64,000 nt of DNA. Source: Parasponia andersonii (lineage: Eukaryota > Streptophyta > Magnoliopsida > Rosales > Cannabaceae). Both the position numbers and the translations under genes were made by a program. This document shows, in pieces, positions 13,016 through 24,943 of this stretch. Within the stretch, counting starts at the first letter, position 1, and every line of letters begins with the position of its first letter. A model generated the notes under the pieces. The model saw only the letters and a program-made list of their open reading frames with translations. It did not search any database and had not been told where the DNA came from. The DNA lies in the NCBI GenBank assembly GCA_002914805.1, contig JXTB01000190.1:626520-690519 (forward strand), written 5' to 3'.

Positions 13016-13499
13016 TTTATATATAGATATACGGGAAATGGACCTCAATAGTATATACTGCCATACACTGAAGTTGGATTAAACGAAAATGGTCATCGTA
13101 TTCCCTTCTTTCTATCTTTTCTTTGATCCAGGTGGCCAGTGGGTGTAATAAAATATTAGTTTGAGGAATTATGAGATTAGACTAAGCTAGAAAGAACCCT
13201 ACATATAGAGATTAGAGTAAGCTAGAAAGAACCCTATATATATATATATATATATATAAAGTCGGTGGATGTATGTGCCATTCATCTTTTAGCCCTTTAG
13301 CAATACATACAAACGTTTAAAAAAATAATTATATTAAAAAAAGAAAAAAAAAAAAAAGGCTAGAGATCGAGCGAGTCTTTCCCTTCTTGTTAAACGGGAT
13401 GAGGAATTCCGCATAAGCTTGTTCGAACTTTGAAAACGTTTCTACTTTCTTGTGTCAGGAAAGTTAAAATTGACATTTTGTATTTTCTAGTTTTGGTGG

Positions 13500-13800
13500 G
13501 AGAAGATGGATTGGAGATTTGCCGCAAGCACATGCGTGGCCGAGCAACTTCAAAGGTCGGAAGCTAAATGTTCAACGTAAGCACTTACGATACAGTCAAA
13601 CAAAATTAAGTTTGAAAGTTCAGTTTGTTAAAAGAGGATCTTTGTAAACGAAAACATTATAATAATACTGATGCGAAAGCCAAGTTGCACTCTGTTGCAG
13701 GTAGTGGTCAGGAAATCTGACCTTGGAACCGGCCTCGCCGGGAGTTTGTCGCTGACTTAATGGTCCCTTCGACGTCACTGTTGTGATCACTTTCCTAAAC
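13500..13800 (+). other. GC-richer island with exon-like pieces, unassigned
   Basis: Within AT-rich DNA, two stretches are distinctly less AT-rich. One begins ATGGATTGGAGATTTGCCGC (13,507), stays open for about 24 codons and ends at a potential donor AAC/GTAAGC. The other follows a potential acceptor TGTTGCAG (about 13,700) and includes GACCTTGGAACCGGCCTCGC. Joining them does not give a long frame. It may be a gene relic or the exons of a short non-coding transcript. I recognise no family. Confidence 0.2.
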
Positions 13801-14222
13801 GAGAAAAATCTATCACATAATTCCCACTAATTTTTTTTTTTTTTTTTTTCAATCTTCTCAATCACAAATTCAATGCAAGGCCCTCTCCCCCAAATCCCCA
13901 AAAAGTCATGCCTCCTGCGTTTAACCAAAGGAAAGTAAAATCAAACTTATATATTATTACCAGGCTACGCTAACGATTTCGTTCCCAAAAAAAAAAAATT
14001 AAAACTATTGATTTCCCATTTATCTTTTATCTCACAAAAATATTACTAAACTACTGATGATCTAGCCTTTTATGACGACCATGTACTAGGCGCCTAGCGA
14101 TACCGTTTACCCCCAAAACAAACATTCAAGAGTTCGAGCCAAGAGGTCCACAGGATATGAGTCAAGCCCATTATATATATATATGTTGCTGCGGTTTCTC
14201 GAAGTTGCTCTCTCTCTCTCTT

Positions 14223-14329
14223 CTTCACCTGAGTTTGGGTGAGAGAGTATGTATGATACAGACATTCATGGCTCTCTCCTCTTCACCTGAGTTTGGGGGA
14301 GAGAGTATGTATGATACAGACATTCATGG
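14223..14329. repeat. Tandem duplication, 58-bp period, two copies
   Basis: The unit CTTCACCTGAGTTTGGG...GAGAGAGTATGTATGATACA...GACATTCATGG occurs twice with few differences. The high identity indicates a recent event. It lies between genes. Confidence 0.85.
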
Positions 14330-14820
14330 GCCGCCTTCTGCAATTAAAACGCATAACAGACGCTCATGCTTGCCTGATAGCATTCTGCTAATCTACATAA
14401 ACAATGTGTCTAATCTTCTTTCCAGCTACTTCAAAGTTCCAACGCATATATTGTAATTCGACCAAACAAACTCAACCAGCTTTCCCCATCTCTCCTCCTT
14501 TATAAACACGTTGGTTTCAGTGACTAAACTCAAGACAACTGTAATCAACAGATATATCAGAAGGGAACCTAAAGATGCAACAACAGGACGAAAGCAAATA
14601 AAACAAATTACTCCATACATCAGTTACCAAATTAGTACTCATAAAAACACTCTTAATAGCCATCAAAGATGGGAGAACCATGTGTTAAGAATTAGAATCA
14701 TCATGTAGGATGTTAATAATGACAGTAACCCATTTCTTAGGATCATGAGGCCAAGGTCCCTATAGCCATATGCACAGTTGCGACAGTCGCGGCTCACGGC
14801 AGTGAGAGTCCGCGTATTGA

Positions 14821-15019
14821 AAATGCAGAGCATGACAGCTTAACAAGGGTGTAGTCAATTTCATACAGCCAAAGTCAGAGCCAAGAGTATCTACTATCTC
14901 TATTCTCAAGTGGGGTTTTGAAATACAGAGCATGACATCTTACAAGGGTGTAGTCAATTTCATACAGCCAAAGTCAGAGCCAAGAGTATCTACTATCTCT
15001 ATTCTCAAGTGGGGTTTTG
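14821..15019. repeat. Tandem duplication, 100-bp period, two copies
   Basis: Copies at 14,821-14,920 and 14,921-15,019 begin AAATRCAGAGCATGACA and end CTCAAGTGGGGTTTTG, and differ by only a few bases. They lie 200-400 bp beyond the stop codon of the minus-strand DCD gene, so they may fall in or next to its 3' UTR. Confidence 0.9.
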
Positions 15020-15224
15020 AAATCTATTCTCTCATTGTAACATTCCATACATGACGTTAAAGAGATTATTTTCCAAAAAGAAAACAAAGAAGGCATATAA
15101 CAAAGGCATGCTTACATGTATAATAAGTATACACAGATATATCAAAAACTTGATGTGTGTGATGTGCGAAAATCATACAAGCAAAGGAAACCATACCAGC
15201 TCAGTTATAATTTCCACTTTCCAC

Positions 15225-17305
15225 TCAATGGTAATTTGGAGCTGCTCTAACATACGAAAAATGGGAAGGGACAGCCACATTGGCCTCAGAACTTCCGGGT
15301 AGCCTTTGAAGAGGATCAGTATGCAAGTGACTCAGATTCTCATGGGTTGATACAGGATAATAAGGTTCGTGATACATTGGCAGTTCCTCTTGTCGACGAG
15401 CAGGAAGGGGCGGTGCATAGGATTGGGGCAGAGCGTGTGACTGTAAAGAAATATGTGAGGTGACGGGAGGCAAATGTCGACCATGATATTCAGCCGCATA
15501 ATCAGCATGAGAAACTATTTCATTCTCTCCCTCCTTTGGCAATTGAGGAATCATGTAGTCACTTGCATATTCAACAAGAGGATCCTTAGGAACCATCTCC
15601 AGTTCACTACTATACCTGGTCAAATGGGCATAACAAAATGAAAATCGTTTATGGCATTAGAACTTTGAGGGTGACCTTGACGCTTAAAGACTCTGAAAAG
15701 GATTTACTTCAAACTTAAGCCTCCAATCCAAACAACACCAGAGGAAACAACCCAAATGTGGGTTGATTCGACCATAAAGAGGGTATAAAATCTTCTCCTC
15801 CTTCATATCAACAAGAATGTGATTACGTCATTATCTTATGGAGGTTTTGGAACCCATATTAATCTCCTAAAACTACACATTTCTCACAATTTTCTGCTGT
15901 CAAAGGCATCCTTACTCAGGCACAGAAGAGTTTAATGGACTTACAGGGGTGAAAAAAAATACTTCCTGGTTTCCACCATGGTATTGAGCTTGCTAGCTAA
16001 TTACAGGGCACATAATTATGTAAGGAATTACCTTTTATATTCATCTTGCAAATACGAAGACGGTATTTCATGCAAGTATTGCTTATTTGCATCTTCTACG
16101 TAATACAAATCAGCATTATGAGGTAGAGCACGCTGCTGAAAAACAAGTCTATGCTCAATTCGGGGTTGAATGCTTGCCACAGGTTCGTATTGACCGCGTG
16201 GTAGAGGTACAACTACCTGATTCGGTTGAGTATGTAGTGGAGGTGTAACCACCTGTTTCACTTGAGTATCAGGTAGTTGGGATGCAGGAATGTCGTGCAA
16301 CCCAGATATGTGAGCGTATTCTGGATAAGGCAGGCTCATGGGTTGCTTGAACCTTTCTTGCATAATGTGTGGTCGAAATGAGCATGGTCTTGTCACATTC
16401 GAAAAAAGTGGCCCATAAGAAGTAGGTGCTATCGAAGTGAGTGGGCGGAACAATGAGAACAGACTTTTCACCTTCGTTGAAAAAAAAAAAAAAAAAAAGA
16501 AAAATTCAATCAAAATGCAATTGACTCTACTCTTAAATAACAGGAATCAAAACAAATAAGAAAGTAAACAGTGCCTAAAAGTCAAAGAAACTACAAGACA
16601 GTGCTCTACCTGTGCATCACTGAGTTCTTGATTAAACCTGGAACCATTGTAGTTGTCTAGAATTGCGGCCTTAAAAACCCTTTCAGGAAGAGGTAAACAT
16701 TCCTTAAAAATCTTGAATCTTACCTGAAAGAGGGAAGAGAAAATAGATCACTTTTCATTCCATGATTAGAAAACAAATGCAAAACCCGTTATAGAGCAAG
16801 GTATCCAAGAATGCAAAAAGAAGGAAATAGTACTAGTGCGGACCTGTGCAGGGAATTTGCCACCAAAGGCATTTGGTTGCAAGTTGAGCTCAGGATTTGA
16901 AGTGGCCTTGTAGACACCATAAAGAAGTTTAGAATCAAAGTCGTAGAGAAAAAGTTTTGCACCGGGTTTAATATGGTGAAAAGCTTGTAATTGAGGCATG
17001 GGCAGGCCGAAAACACGGTAGCGATAGCATTCGGGCTTGGTTGTGGCGTTACACATGAATATAAACCCACCCCCACAATCTGATTTCTCGCTTATATTAT
17101 TAGCAGCGTCAGTGGTAGCGGAGGAAGAAGCATTTGAAGTATTACTATTCCTTATATCCATAGCTTTCCTCTTCCTATTCCTCTTCTTGCTCTTGTTTGT
17201 CAACTGTTGATGAGGATCATTAACAGGTGGTGGTGGTGGTGGTGGTGGTCGAACCTTATTGATTAAGTTGTTTTTCTTGCGTCGTGAGTTCTTAGTCCTA
17301 GCCAT
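15225..17305 (-). CDS. DCD (development and cell death) domain protein
   Basis: Plant DCD proteins are linked to stress, hormone and cell-death responses; no enzymatic activity is established. Predicted exons: 17,305-16,844; 16,723-16,610; 16,471-16,032; 15,615-15,225. All junctions are GT-AG and in phase, giving 468 residues. The N-terminus (1-78) is basic with a Lys/Arg-rich stretch ([10 protein letters not shown], probable nuclear signal) and a run of eight prolines. The DCD domain spans about 79-205: [16 protein letters not shown], then [22 protein letters not shown] and [16 protein letters not shown], followed by LPLPERVF, F-x-QELSDAQV and LFSLFRP. The rest is Pro/Gln/His-rich and looks disordered. 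A good donor (CCT/GTAAGTT) at 17,569/17,568 and acceptor-like sites just before the ATG suggest an intron in the 5' UTR. Confidence 0.92.
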
Positions 17306-17429
17306 TTCAGCTGTTCTGTTGTATATCTACACCATTTCCATTTCAAAATCAAGACCAAATATGTACATGTATATCTTCACTTTTGAAATGAAACCAATTT
17401 CGCACACAGTTTAATTCAACCCTAAATCT

Positions 17430-17492
17430 ATATATATATATATCTATATATATATATATATATATATCTATATATATATATATATATATATA
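17430..17492. repeat. TA-rich microsatellite in the DCD 5' UTR intron
   Basis: About 60 bp of TA repeats with interspersed TATC units. It lies inside the predicted 5' UTR intron of the DCD gene, about 130 bp upstream of its ATG. Confidence 0.75.
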
Positions 17493-18250
17493 TTGCTTGA
17501 ATTTCAAATCAAAAACACAGAAAACCGAAAAAAAAGGGGGACTGGGGGTTAGGCAGAGTAGAACTTACAGGTAGGCGGCGGAGTTTCAAGTCCGACGGTG
17601 GCTGACTACTGAGGCGCGACGGCGCTAAGGAGACGAGACACGAAATGGGAAATGCCTTTACGCTCTGCTTGATTCTTTCATACTGGAATACTTGATAGAT
17701 CGATATAATTGCTCGGTTCCAACTCCTTTTTTTTTCTTTTCTTTTCTTTCTATTTTAATCTCAGTTTTAACTTTAACCTATGTTTAGTGGCTAATCGTAC
17801 CTTTTCCAATAATCTCATGTTTTTTTTTGTAACATTTAAATTTCTAAATTTATTATTATTTGTTATAATTTTTCTAAGAGTGAAAAAATGAAAAGATATG
17901 CTAATGTATCGAGATTGGTAATTAATTTTTAATATCAAATAATCGTGCTATATAAATTATTATTATATAATTTGCGTATCAAATTTTATTATAAATAAAT
18001 TAGTTACGTATACCAATTAAATTATATCAATTTACACATTATGTGTTAATATTTAAAATTTATATTAAATTTTAGAATACTGACATTATTCAAAAAATAA
18101 TATCAAGATTGAGCCTTACTAATTATCTTTCCAAACCAATATCTTCTTCTCTTAGTGTTGTTCATCTTCTTTAATTTGACGTTATAATCAATCTTTCTGA
18201 GACTCTGATTATGAATGTCTAATTTATGTTGTGATTTGAAAATGTATATT

Positions 18251-19311
18251 TTAATTGAAAAAGCACATCTATAGTAGGGTTACCTAAATAAATCCTTATG
18301 TGAACGCTACGAAATCTTAACCGTTTGATTTAAAATAAACAACGTAAAAATATATATAATAAGTTGTATAATATAGACTAATAATATATGATTTTTTTCT
18401 TCCTTCTCTCTCTATACTTCATTCCCCTAATTCCCTTCGCTCTCTCTCTAAACCAAAAAAGATTTTGCTTCTCCCGAGTTAAGCACGACCTCTCTGATTT
18501 GACTCAGTCCTTTCTCTTCATCTATAGAATTTTGAGCTTGTTCTCCATTGTTCTTCTCCAAGACCTTTGCCTTCCAATACGAGCAAGAATGTTATGAGAA
18601 TAATTGAACATATCCGTATCGCTTCTAATTGATTTCCAAACCCTAATTTGAGTTTATTAAATATTAGTTCCATCCCTCTCCAGCGTAGTATTTTGGAACA
18701 AATTGAGTTTTGCAATTCGGTACAATATTAGTATTGATTTAAATCACTAGAAATTCCAAAACCAAAAGCATAAAAATCTAATAAACAAGCTAGCTTATAT
18801 CTTAGTTTACTTCTAAAAATGAACCCTCAAAGTTATAAGATAAATTAGAGTTAATGAAGATATGTAACATTTAGTGATCTATGAACATCTCAACTAATGC
18901 CAAATCATTCACTACTGAATTGTCATAATCTCCATAGACTTCATTTTTTTTTCTTTTCTAATGAAACGACAATGAGAAGCCTAATAGATAGAAGCCACAA
19001 AATAAGAACTAAGGGGAATATAAGAAGGTGATAAAGTCAGTGTAATGGAGCAGGTTAAGAAGGGATCTGATCTTCTAAATTATTTATGGGTGAAAGTCTG
19101 ACCTCCACAGCCAATGTCTTAGACGAGTTGGGGAAGAAGACCAACAAAATTTAGGAGAATAAATTGCACGTAGCGGGTTGAATATAATATCATGTGTTTA
19201 TATACTTATTAAAACTATTTGTTTTAAATTGAATGGTTAAGATTGACTGCTCTTACATAAAGGCTATATTTAGATGGTCCTATTATAGACTAAGCCCTAT
19301 TTTAAATTAGG
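18251..19311. mobile_element. Element with ~100-140 bp terminal inverted repeats (MULE-like), possible gene-fragment carrier
   Basis: The left arm contains CTATAGTAGGGTTACCTAAA, CCTTATGTGAACGCTACGA and AATCTTAACCGTTTGATTTA. The reverse complement of the right arm contains CTATAATAGGACCATCTAAA, CCTTTATGTAAGAGCAGTCA and AATCTTAACCATTCAATTTA in the same order and spacing, so the arms pair over at least 75 bp and probably about 130 bp. The roughly 800-bp interior has no transposase. It includes a CT-rich, 5' UTR-like tract and a more GC-rich stretch (18,390-18,600). Long inverted repeats fit Mutator-like elements; a 9-bp target duplication could not be placed, so the ends are approximate. Confidence 0.55.
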
Positions 19312-20395
19312 CAAATGTACGTTACTTATTGAACCAAAAAAAATGATAAAATTTACCCTTTTTTTGTCGATAAAATTTCATTCTATCATGAAAGAGGCAT
19401 TGACGCGGTACCAACAAAATAATAATAAAAAATAGTGGAAATGAAAGCGAATTATTTTATATGATAAGCTGGGCTAGTCTAACAAATCAAGTGGCACCTC
19501 TTTTTTTTTTTTTTTTGGTCTAGAAAAGCTATAATCAAGTGGCAACTTGATATTTTTTTTATTTTTTATATATATATTTTTTTGAGATGGACAACTTGAT
19601 TATTAGTTTTGGCTTTGGCCAGCAGAAAAAGAAGGGGAAAAGATGAGATGTAGGAACGACGAGGAGGAGAGGAGGGTCTACGTCACTCTCCAAATTCCCT
19701 TCTTTTTTTTTTTTGTTTAAAAAATCCAAACTCCAATTTAAACGCTAACAAACCCAAATCCCAAAAATCAAAACAAATAATTAAAAGCTAGAGCATATTA
19801 TATAACACAATATAAATATTAATATACTAGACTTGTCTCACCAGTTGTACTTTGGGTCTTTATCAGCTTTAGCTCAGAACGAAGGCAAAGGCGTTAGTCT
19901 CAGTCTCAGATAGATAGATCAGCTCTTCCAATTTCAATTTAGGCTCTGTCTGACCGACTGGTATGCGACCTCCATACTCTGCTTCTGCATTTGATTTTTT
20001 ATTTTTATTTTATGCTAAATTTGGGGCTTCCATTCCATTATGATCTTCCAGTTCTGAATCGAAACAACAAAACAAAAAAAAAAAAAAAATCGAAAACAAA
20101 TTTGATTAAATTGAAAAACCAATTTCACATTTCACTTCAATTTTCAATTGCATAGCACAAAACAATACAATACGAAGAGAAACAAAATTAGGGCATGACT
20201 CTGATTTTTACAGCAACCAAGGATGCCAATTCCAGCCATCATCATCATCATATTCAGTTGGGTTGGATTTATTTGGAGATTTAAATTTAAGTGCTTAATT
20301 CCCACACACCACTTATTAGTTATTATTACTTATTTATTTACATTCAACCAGATTATACGTGTACTACTTGTACTTGTACTTGTATCAAAGACACA

Positions 20396-23236
20396 ATGCA
20401 GAATCACGAAGCGGATGGGGAACTAGACTCTCTAACAAAATCTCTTCCTAATCCCGATTTCGATGACTGGGCTAAGTTCCCCGATGAGGATGACGATGAT
20501 ATCATGCACCTCAATTCTTCTCTCCATGCAGAAGTTGAGGCTGAGGCTGACCAATCCCACAAAGTTCCCTTTGTTGGTGACAAGGCAAGACCAATAACAT
20601 TGCTGCCTCAGCTTCTTCACTTCTTGTATTTCATAATTCATACCCATTTGCCTTTTTCTTTTTTTTTTTTAATTTATTTTATTATGCAGTCCCATCTCAC
20701 TGCATATGCTAAATTTTACTGGTTCCCATTTTGTTGGTCTTACCTTTGTTGGGCATTCAGATTTTGTCCAATTAGTTTTACATTCATATATTTTATGCCT
20801 TTGTTTTAAGTACTGTTATGTTATTTTTCACCTGATTTTTTTAATGACACATTTTCTGGATATGCATAGTGATGATAAATACATACGCAGGAACCCCTTT
20901 CTTCATTAGCGACAGAATATCAATCTGGCAGCACTATCTTGTTGGAGAAAATAAAGGTCTTTTTACTTTTTTATTTTTAGTGTCATATGCCTTCTGTAGT
21001 TCTTCTTGGTGTTATTGGGTTCATGGAAACTAAATGATACAACCCTTTTCTTAGGTTCTTAGCCAACAATATGTGGCCATTCGGAGAACACGTGGTGACG
21101 GGAACTGCTTCTATAGAAGCTTTATGTTTTCATACCTTGTACGTCTTAATCAAAACATCCCTGTGCACTCTTATTCCCTCTTTTTTGTGTGTGTGTGTGT
21201 GTGTTGTGTGTAAAATTAAAACCTCTTACCTTCTTGACTGATGGAAGTGGATATTCTGAAAATAAGTGCTGCTACTAATTCTTGTCTGCTCAAAACAGGA
21301 GCACATTTTGGAATCACAAGACCAAGCAGAAGTTGATCGCATCAAAGCCAATGTTGAACAATGTAGGAAAACACTTCAGAGTTTGGGTTATGCAGAATTT
21401 ACTTTCGAGGATTTTTTTGCAGTAAGTTGTTATCTGTATTTACCATTCTTTTATTTCAGTTTTTATCATTTATAAGAAACTTATGATTAAGTAAAGCCAC
21501 AGATACTCCATGTGAAGATTTTCTAGAGACATAGAGTATCTCATGTTGGAATCAGCAATTCCATGTCATTAATAATTTTGTAGTTTAAATCATGGACAAG
21601 TCTGCATTGTCTATTCGCAAGTTTTTACACTCATGATCTGTGAACTTAAAAGTGCTCTATATATTCTTTTCGTAATGAACCTTCCATTTTTTTTCAAGAT
21701 GTGATGACTGATGACAGTCCAAGGAAGTGTTCTGATTGTATCACTAACCTAAAGCCAAACCTTGTATAGTTGAGAAGAAGTGAGACAGCAATGGTTTAAG
21801 AGAAAATATGTATGAATTTCAAGCTTGTTGAACAAAATTCGTCATGTCTCATTGGCAAGAGTGCTTTATGATTATTCTTGTGAGATCGTTGTCCTAATAT
21901 TTGAGTCACTTGTACCAAAAGATTTGGATGACCTTTTGGGATTTATAATTTGACATGTTTGCCCAATTTGGATTTTCTTAATGATGGAGTCTTAACCAAA
22001 CTATGACAGAAGCTTCTGACATTCGCTAATTTTAAGATCTATGTCTTTAATACCATGTGAAATTTTTTCAGCTCTTCCTTGAGCAACTGGAAACTGTTCT
22101 TCAAGGAAATGAAACTTCTATGAGGTATTGGTTACTTGTTTGTTCATGTTGGCAGTTCTATTAACAGTGATAAACAAATGGATGCCTGATTTAGCAAAAT
22201 AAAAACCTAACGGGCGCTAGTTTTTGAGTTTGCGCATATAAGAAAAGAGTCAAACAAGTTGTCATCCTTTTTTTTTCAATTGGCTAGAATTGACATTATG
22301 ATTTCTTCTATTTTTTCCACAGCCATGATGAGCTCCTATCTAGGAGCCGTGATCAATCAATATCAGACTATGGTGAGTGACTTTTAAATACACAATGGTT
22401 GTGATTTGCCTCTTTCTGAATTTCCTGACAGATTTGGTTGGTTAGTTGTAATGTTTTTCAGATTTGTTACTTCGGGTGAAATACGAAAGCGGTCAGAGTT
22501 TTTTGAACCTTTTGTTCTGGGATTAACCAACGGAACAGTGGAGCAGGTCTGTATAAAGAATTTTTTGGCATGATCATTACCATTTTCTGTACCCTTTAAA
22601 GAAATATTTTGCTGTCACTGCTAGAAGAAAGTCAAAATTGTTTCATTTAGAGTATCCTCTGTGGAGCATTTTTTTGCATTTTTTAAATAGAGAAATATGA
22701 AGATGATTAGTAGTCATCAGCATAATAATTGACTACATTTCTACTTGCTAAGGCATGATTTTCGTTATTGTGAGTTATATGCATGGGATTCTGATATTCT
22801 TCCTTGTATTTCTGAGCTTTGAACTTTTAATTAAAGTATTCAACAGCAACTCAATTATGTTCTTGCTAATGTAATATTTTTGTTGTCAGGCCTATATAAT
22901 CAATTTCAATGTTAACTTCCATGCTGTGTGTGTTCTCTTTCTCGTTTTTTAATACTATCTTCTTTGGCACAGTTTTGCAAGTCATCAGTGGAACCCATGG
23001 GGGAAGAGAGTGATCATGTTCATATTACGGCCCTTTCAGATGCACTGGGTGTGCCCATCCGTGTTGTGTACTTAGACCGCAGCTCATGTGACAGTGGTGG
23101 TGTCAGTGTAAATCATCATGACTTTGTTCCCGTTGGTGGCGATAACCCAAATGCTAGCGGTAGCTCTGAGACAGTTCGTCCTTTTATTACTTTGCTATAT
23201 CGTCCAGGTCACTACGATATTCTCTATCCGATGTGA
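20396..23236 (+). CDS. OTUB1: Otubain-like ubiquitin thioesterase (OTU family, OTUB1 type)
   Basis: Cysteine protease that removes ubiquitin from conjugates. Predicted exons: 20,396-20,584; 20,891-20,956; 21,055-21,138; 21,299-21,421; 22,072-22,124; 22,323-22,372; 22,446-22,546; 22,973-23,236, giving 309 residues and a complete frame. The N-terminus is acidic (DEDDDD). The signature VPFVGDK is joined to EPLSSLATEYQSGS. The catalytic region RTRGDGNCFYRSFMFSYL places Asp100 and Cys103. The peptidase C65 core continues through FTFEDFFALFLEQL, SRDQSISDYVVMFFRFVTSG and EEPMGEESDHVHIT-like sequence. The C-terminal RPGHYDILYP holds the catalytic His302. Intron 1 has a GC donor (ACAAG/GCAAGA) and is needed to link GDK to EPL. 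The close match to Arabidopsis OTUB1 throughout makes the model secure; only the 5' UTR is uncertain. Confidence 0.95.
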
Positions 23237-24943
23237 TGCTCTCTCCTTCTCTTGTAAGTTATCCTGTTACTTTCCTTTCTCTTTCTATTTTTCTAAACCA
23301 TGGGACAAGAGCACCTTACACCATGCATCTCAGAGTAGAAAACAGAGCAGCCTAAACTGTTTATAGGCTTGTAGACTTGCTTCTTCAATTGATCATTTCT
23401 TACCAAAAACAATAATGCTGCAAGTCATCTTTCATAGGGCATTTCTTATATGTGTTAGTTTCGCAAAATGAATTTTAGCATTGATGTTGCCAGCGTCCTT
23501 ATTCATGGTGTGTGGCCTCTGTCAATTGTAACAAACTAGGAACAGCAATAAAAGGAAAAAAGACATTCTTCTGGTTCTCTAAATGTTTTACGTTGTGTGA
23601 ATTTCTTTTTTTGAATTTGGTTGTTAGTAGGCGGTACTAATATTTATTCATGAATCCATATCACAGGCTTTTGGCAATCCCCCGGCTAGTGAATGAGGTT
23701 TTCAAGATAACAGGTTGACAAGGACATTCAGTGTTGTAAATGCCAAAGCTCGTTTAGTTCTGATGTAAACTTTCTCTCAGGTGTTTCAGAATTCCCAAAA
23801 CACTGTTTTGAAGATAAACTCAGAAGTTTCCTGACGAACCTGTGACTCTAAGCTTTTTAGTTCAGGACTGGTTAACTAAACGTGACCTTTGATAAACCAG
23901 TCTTACAATTTAGTGAGAAATTGCATTTGGTAAAGAGTTATTGGTTGCTCTGCGAATTTATGGTCGTAGTTTTGGAGTTGTGCATATATGTGTGTCTGTG
24001 CTCGTAATAGTTGAGAAAAATTAAATAAAATCAGGGGGCATTCTAACAAGTTCTGGACCTGTAAATTTTGTTGCTCTGCGAATATAAGGTCCCAGTTTTT
24101 AGGAATTAATGTAGCAAATAATAATACATATGTTTGAATTTTTCCATTTGTAAGATCCCTCTGGTTGCATGCAGTTCCACCCAAATGTCTCTAGTCCGTC
24201 GATACCATTGTAGAAAAATGTATTGCTCGCAGATAAAACTGCAAATTAGGACATCAAATGTCTGCAGGTGACACAAACCAGTTTCAAACACCCAAATGTC
24301 TTAACCACCAAAGTACAAGAGGTTCATAGTTTGAAAATTCTTAAGAAGAGCTCGCTCACTCACCATCTGAGCGAATTATAGATGGGCTTCATGCCCATGC
24401 CCGACAATAGAAAAAAATAAAATAAAAAATATACAAAACCAGAAACGGAAAACAACACAGCAGTTAAGCCGGCCGCCTCAAACTGCCGCAAACAATCTCT
24501 TCAATAATTGAACTCCTATACATGTTAAACTTTTTTTTTTTTTTTTCCCGCTTAATGTATTCGGTACTCTCAAGTCCTTCCAAAATTTTTGAAGCTGTCC
24601 GATTCACCCTTTCTTTTTTTTTTTTAATTTTCTTTTTCCGTCTAACCATTCCAGAATTTCTACGAGAGAAATCTCAAGAAAACTGGTAAACCAATTAGGA
24701 TTGGCTAAGGATTCCTCTAACCAATTCAGATTTCAGTAAGAAATATCTCGACAAAATTGGAAAACGACTTGGCACAGTTGGCCAAGTGTTCCTCTAAAAA
24801 TTTAATCAGCCACCAAAAGAAATTCGGTTTGCCCCCCCTTTTGATAGCAGTATGTATGTATGTATGCCACCAGGTGTTGGGGAGGACGCAGATTAGTACT
24901 TAGTCCTATAAGGTTAGTGCCCACAAAAAATAAGTGGCTTTGC
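23237..24943. other. Region between convergent OTU and MEI2-like genes (3' UTRs)
   Basis: No gene recognised in 1.7 kb. Both neighbours end here. A donor-like TTGTAAGT at about 23,259 and an acceptor-like TCACAG at about 23,667 could make an intron in the OTU 3' UTR. Polypyrimidine/polypurine tracts lie at 24,530-24,640. Confidence 0.5.

Larger units (their letters stand above)
10576..15224. other. Intergenic: ERF upstream region, MITE-like repeats, tandem duplications
   Basis: No firm gene. The part next to the ERF gene should hold its promoter; the sequence GACGTCA at about 11,681 is an as-1/CRE-like core, but function is unproven. An AAAAGG hexanucleotide array lies at 10,755-10,782. From 12.4 to 13.0 kb there are two related MITE-like copies. 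A 35-bp duplication around GAGATTAGACTAAGCTAGAA occurs at 13,170-13,240. Two further tandem duplications lie at 14.2 kb and 14.8-15.0 kb. The end near 15.2 kb should contain the 3' UTR of the minus-strand DCD gene. Confidence 0.6.
17306..20395. other. Shared upstream region of divergent DCD and OTU genes; TA repeat and an inverted-repeat element
   Basis: The DCD and OTU genes point away from each other here. The DCD 5' UTR is probably split, with a first exon ending at 17,569. A TA microsatellite lies at 17,430-17,492. An element with long inverted repeats occupies about 18,251-19,311. For the OTU gene, TATA-like TATATAACACAATATAAAT at about 19,799 lies upstream of a likely 5' UTR exon; a donor ACTG/GTATGC (19,961) and acceptor TTTTTACAG (ending 20,213) suggest a 5' UTR intron. 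Confidence 0.5.
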
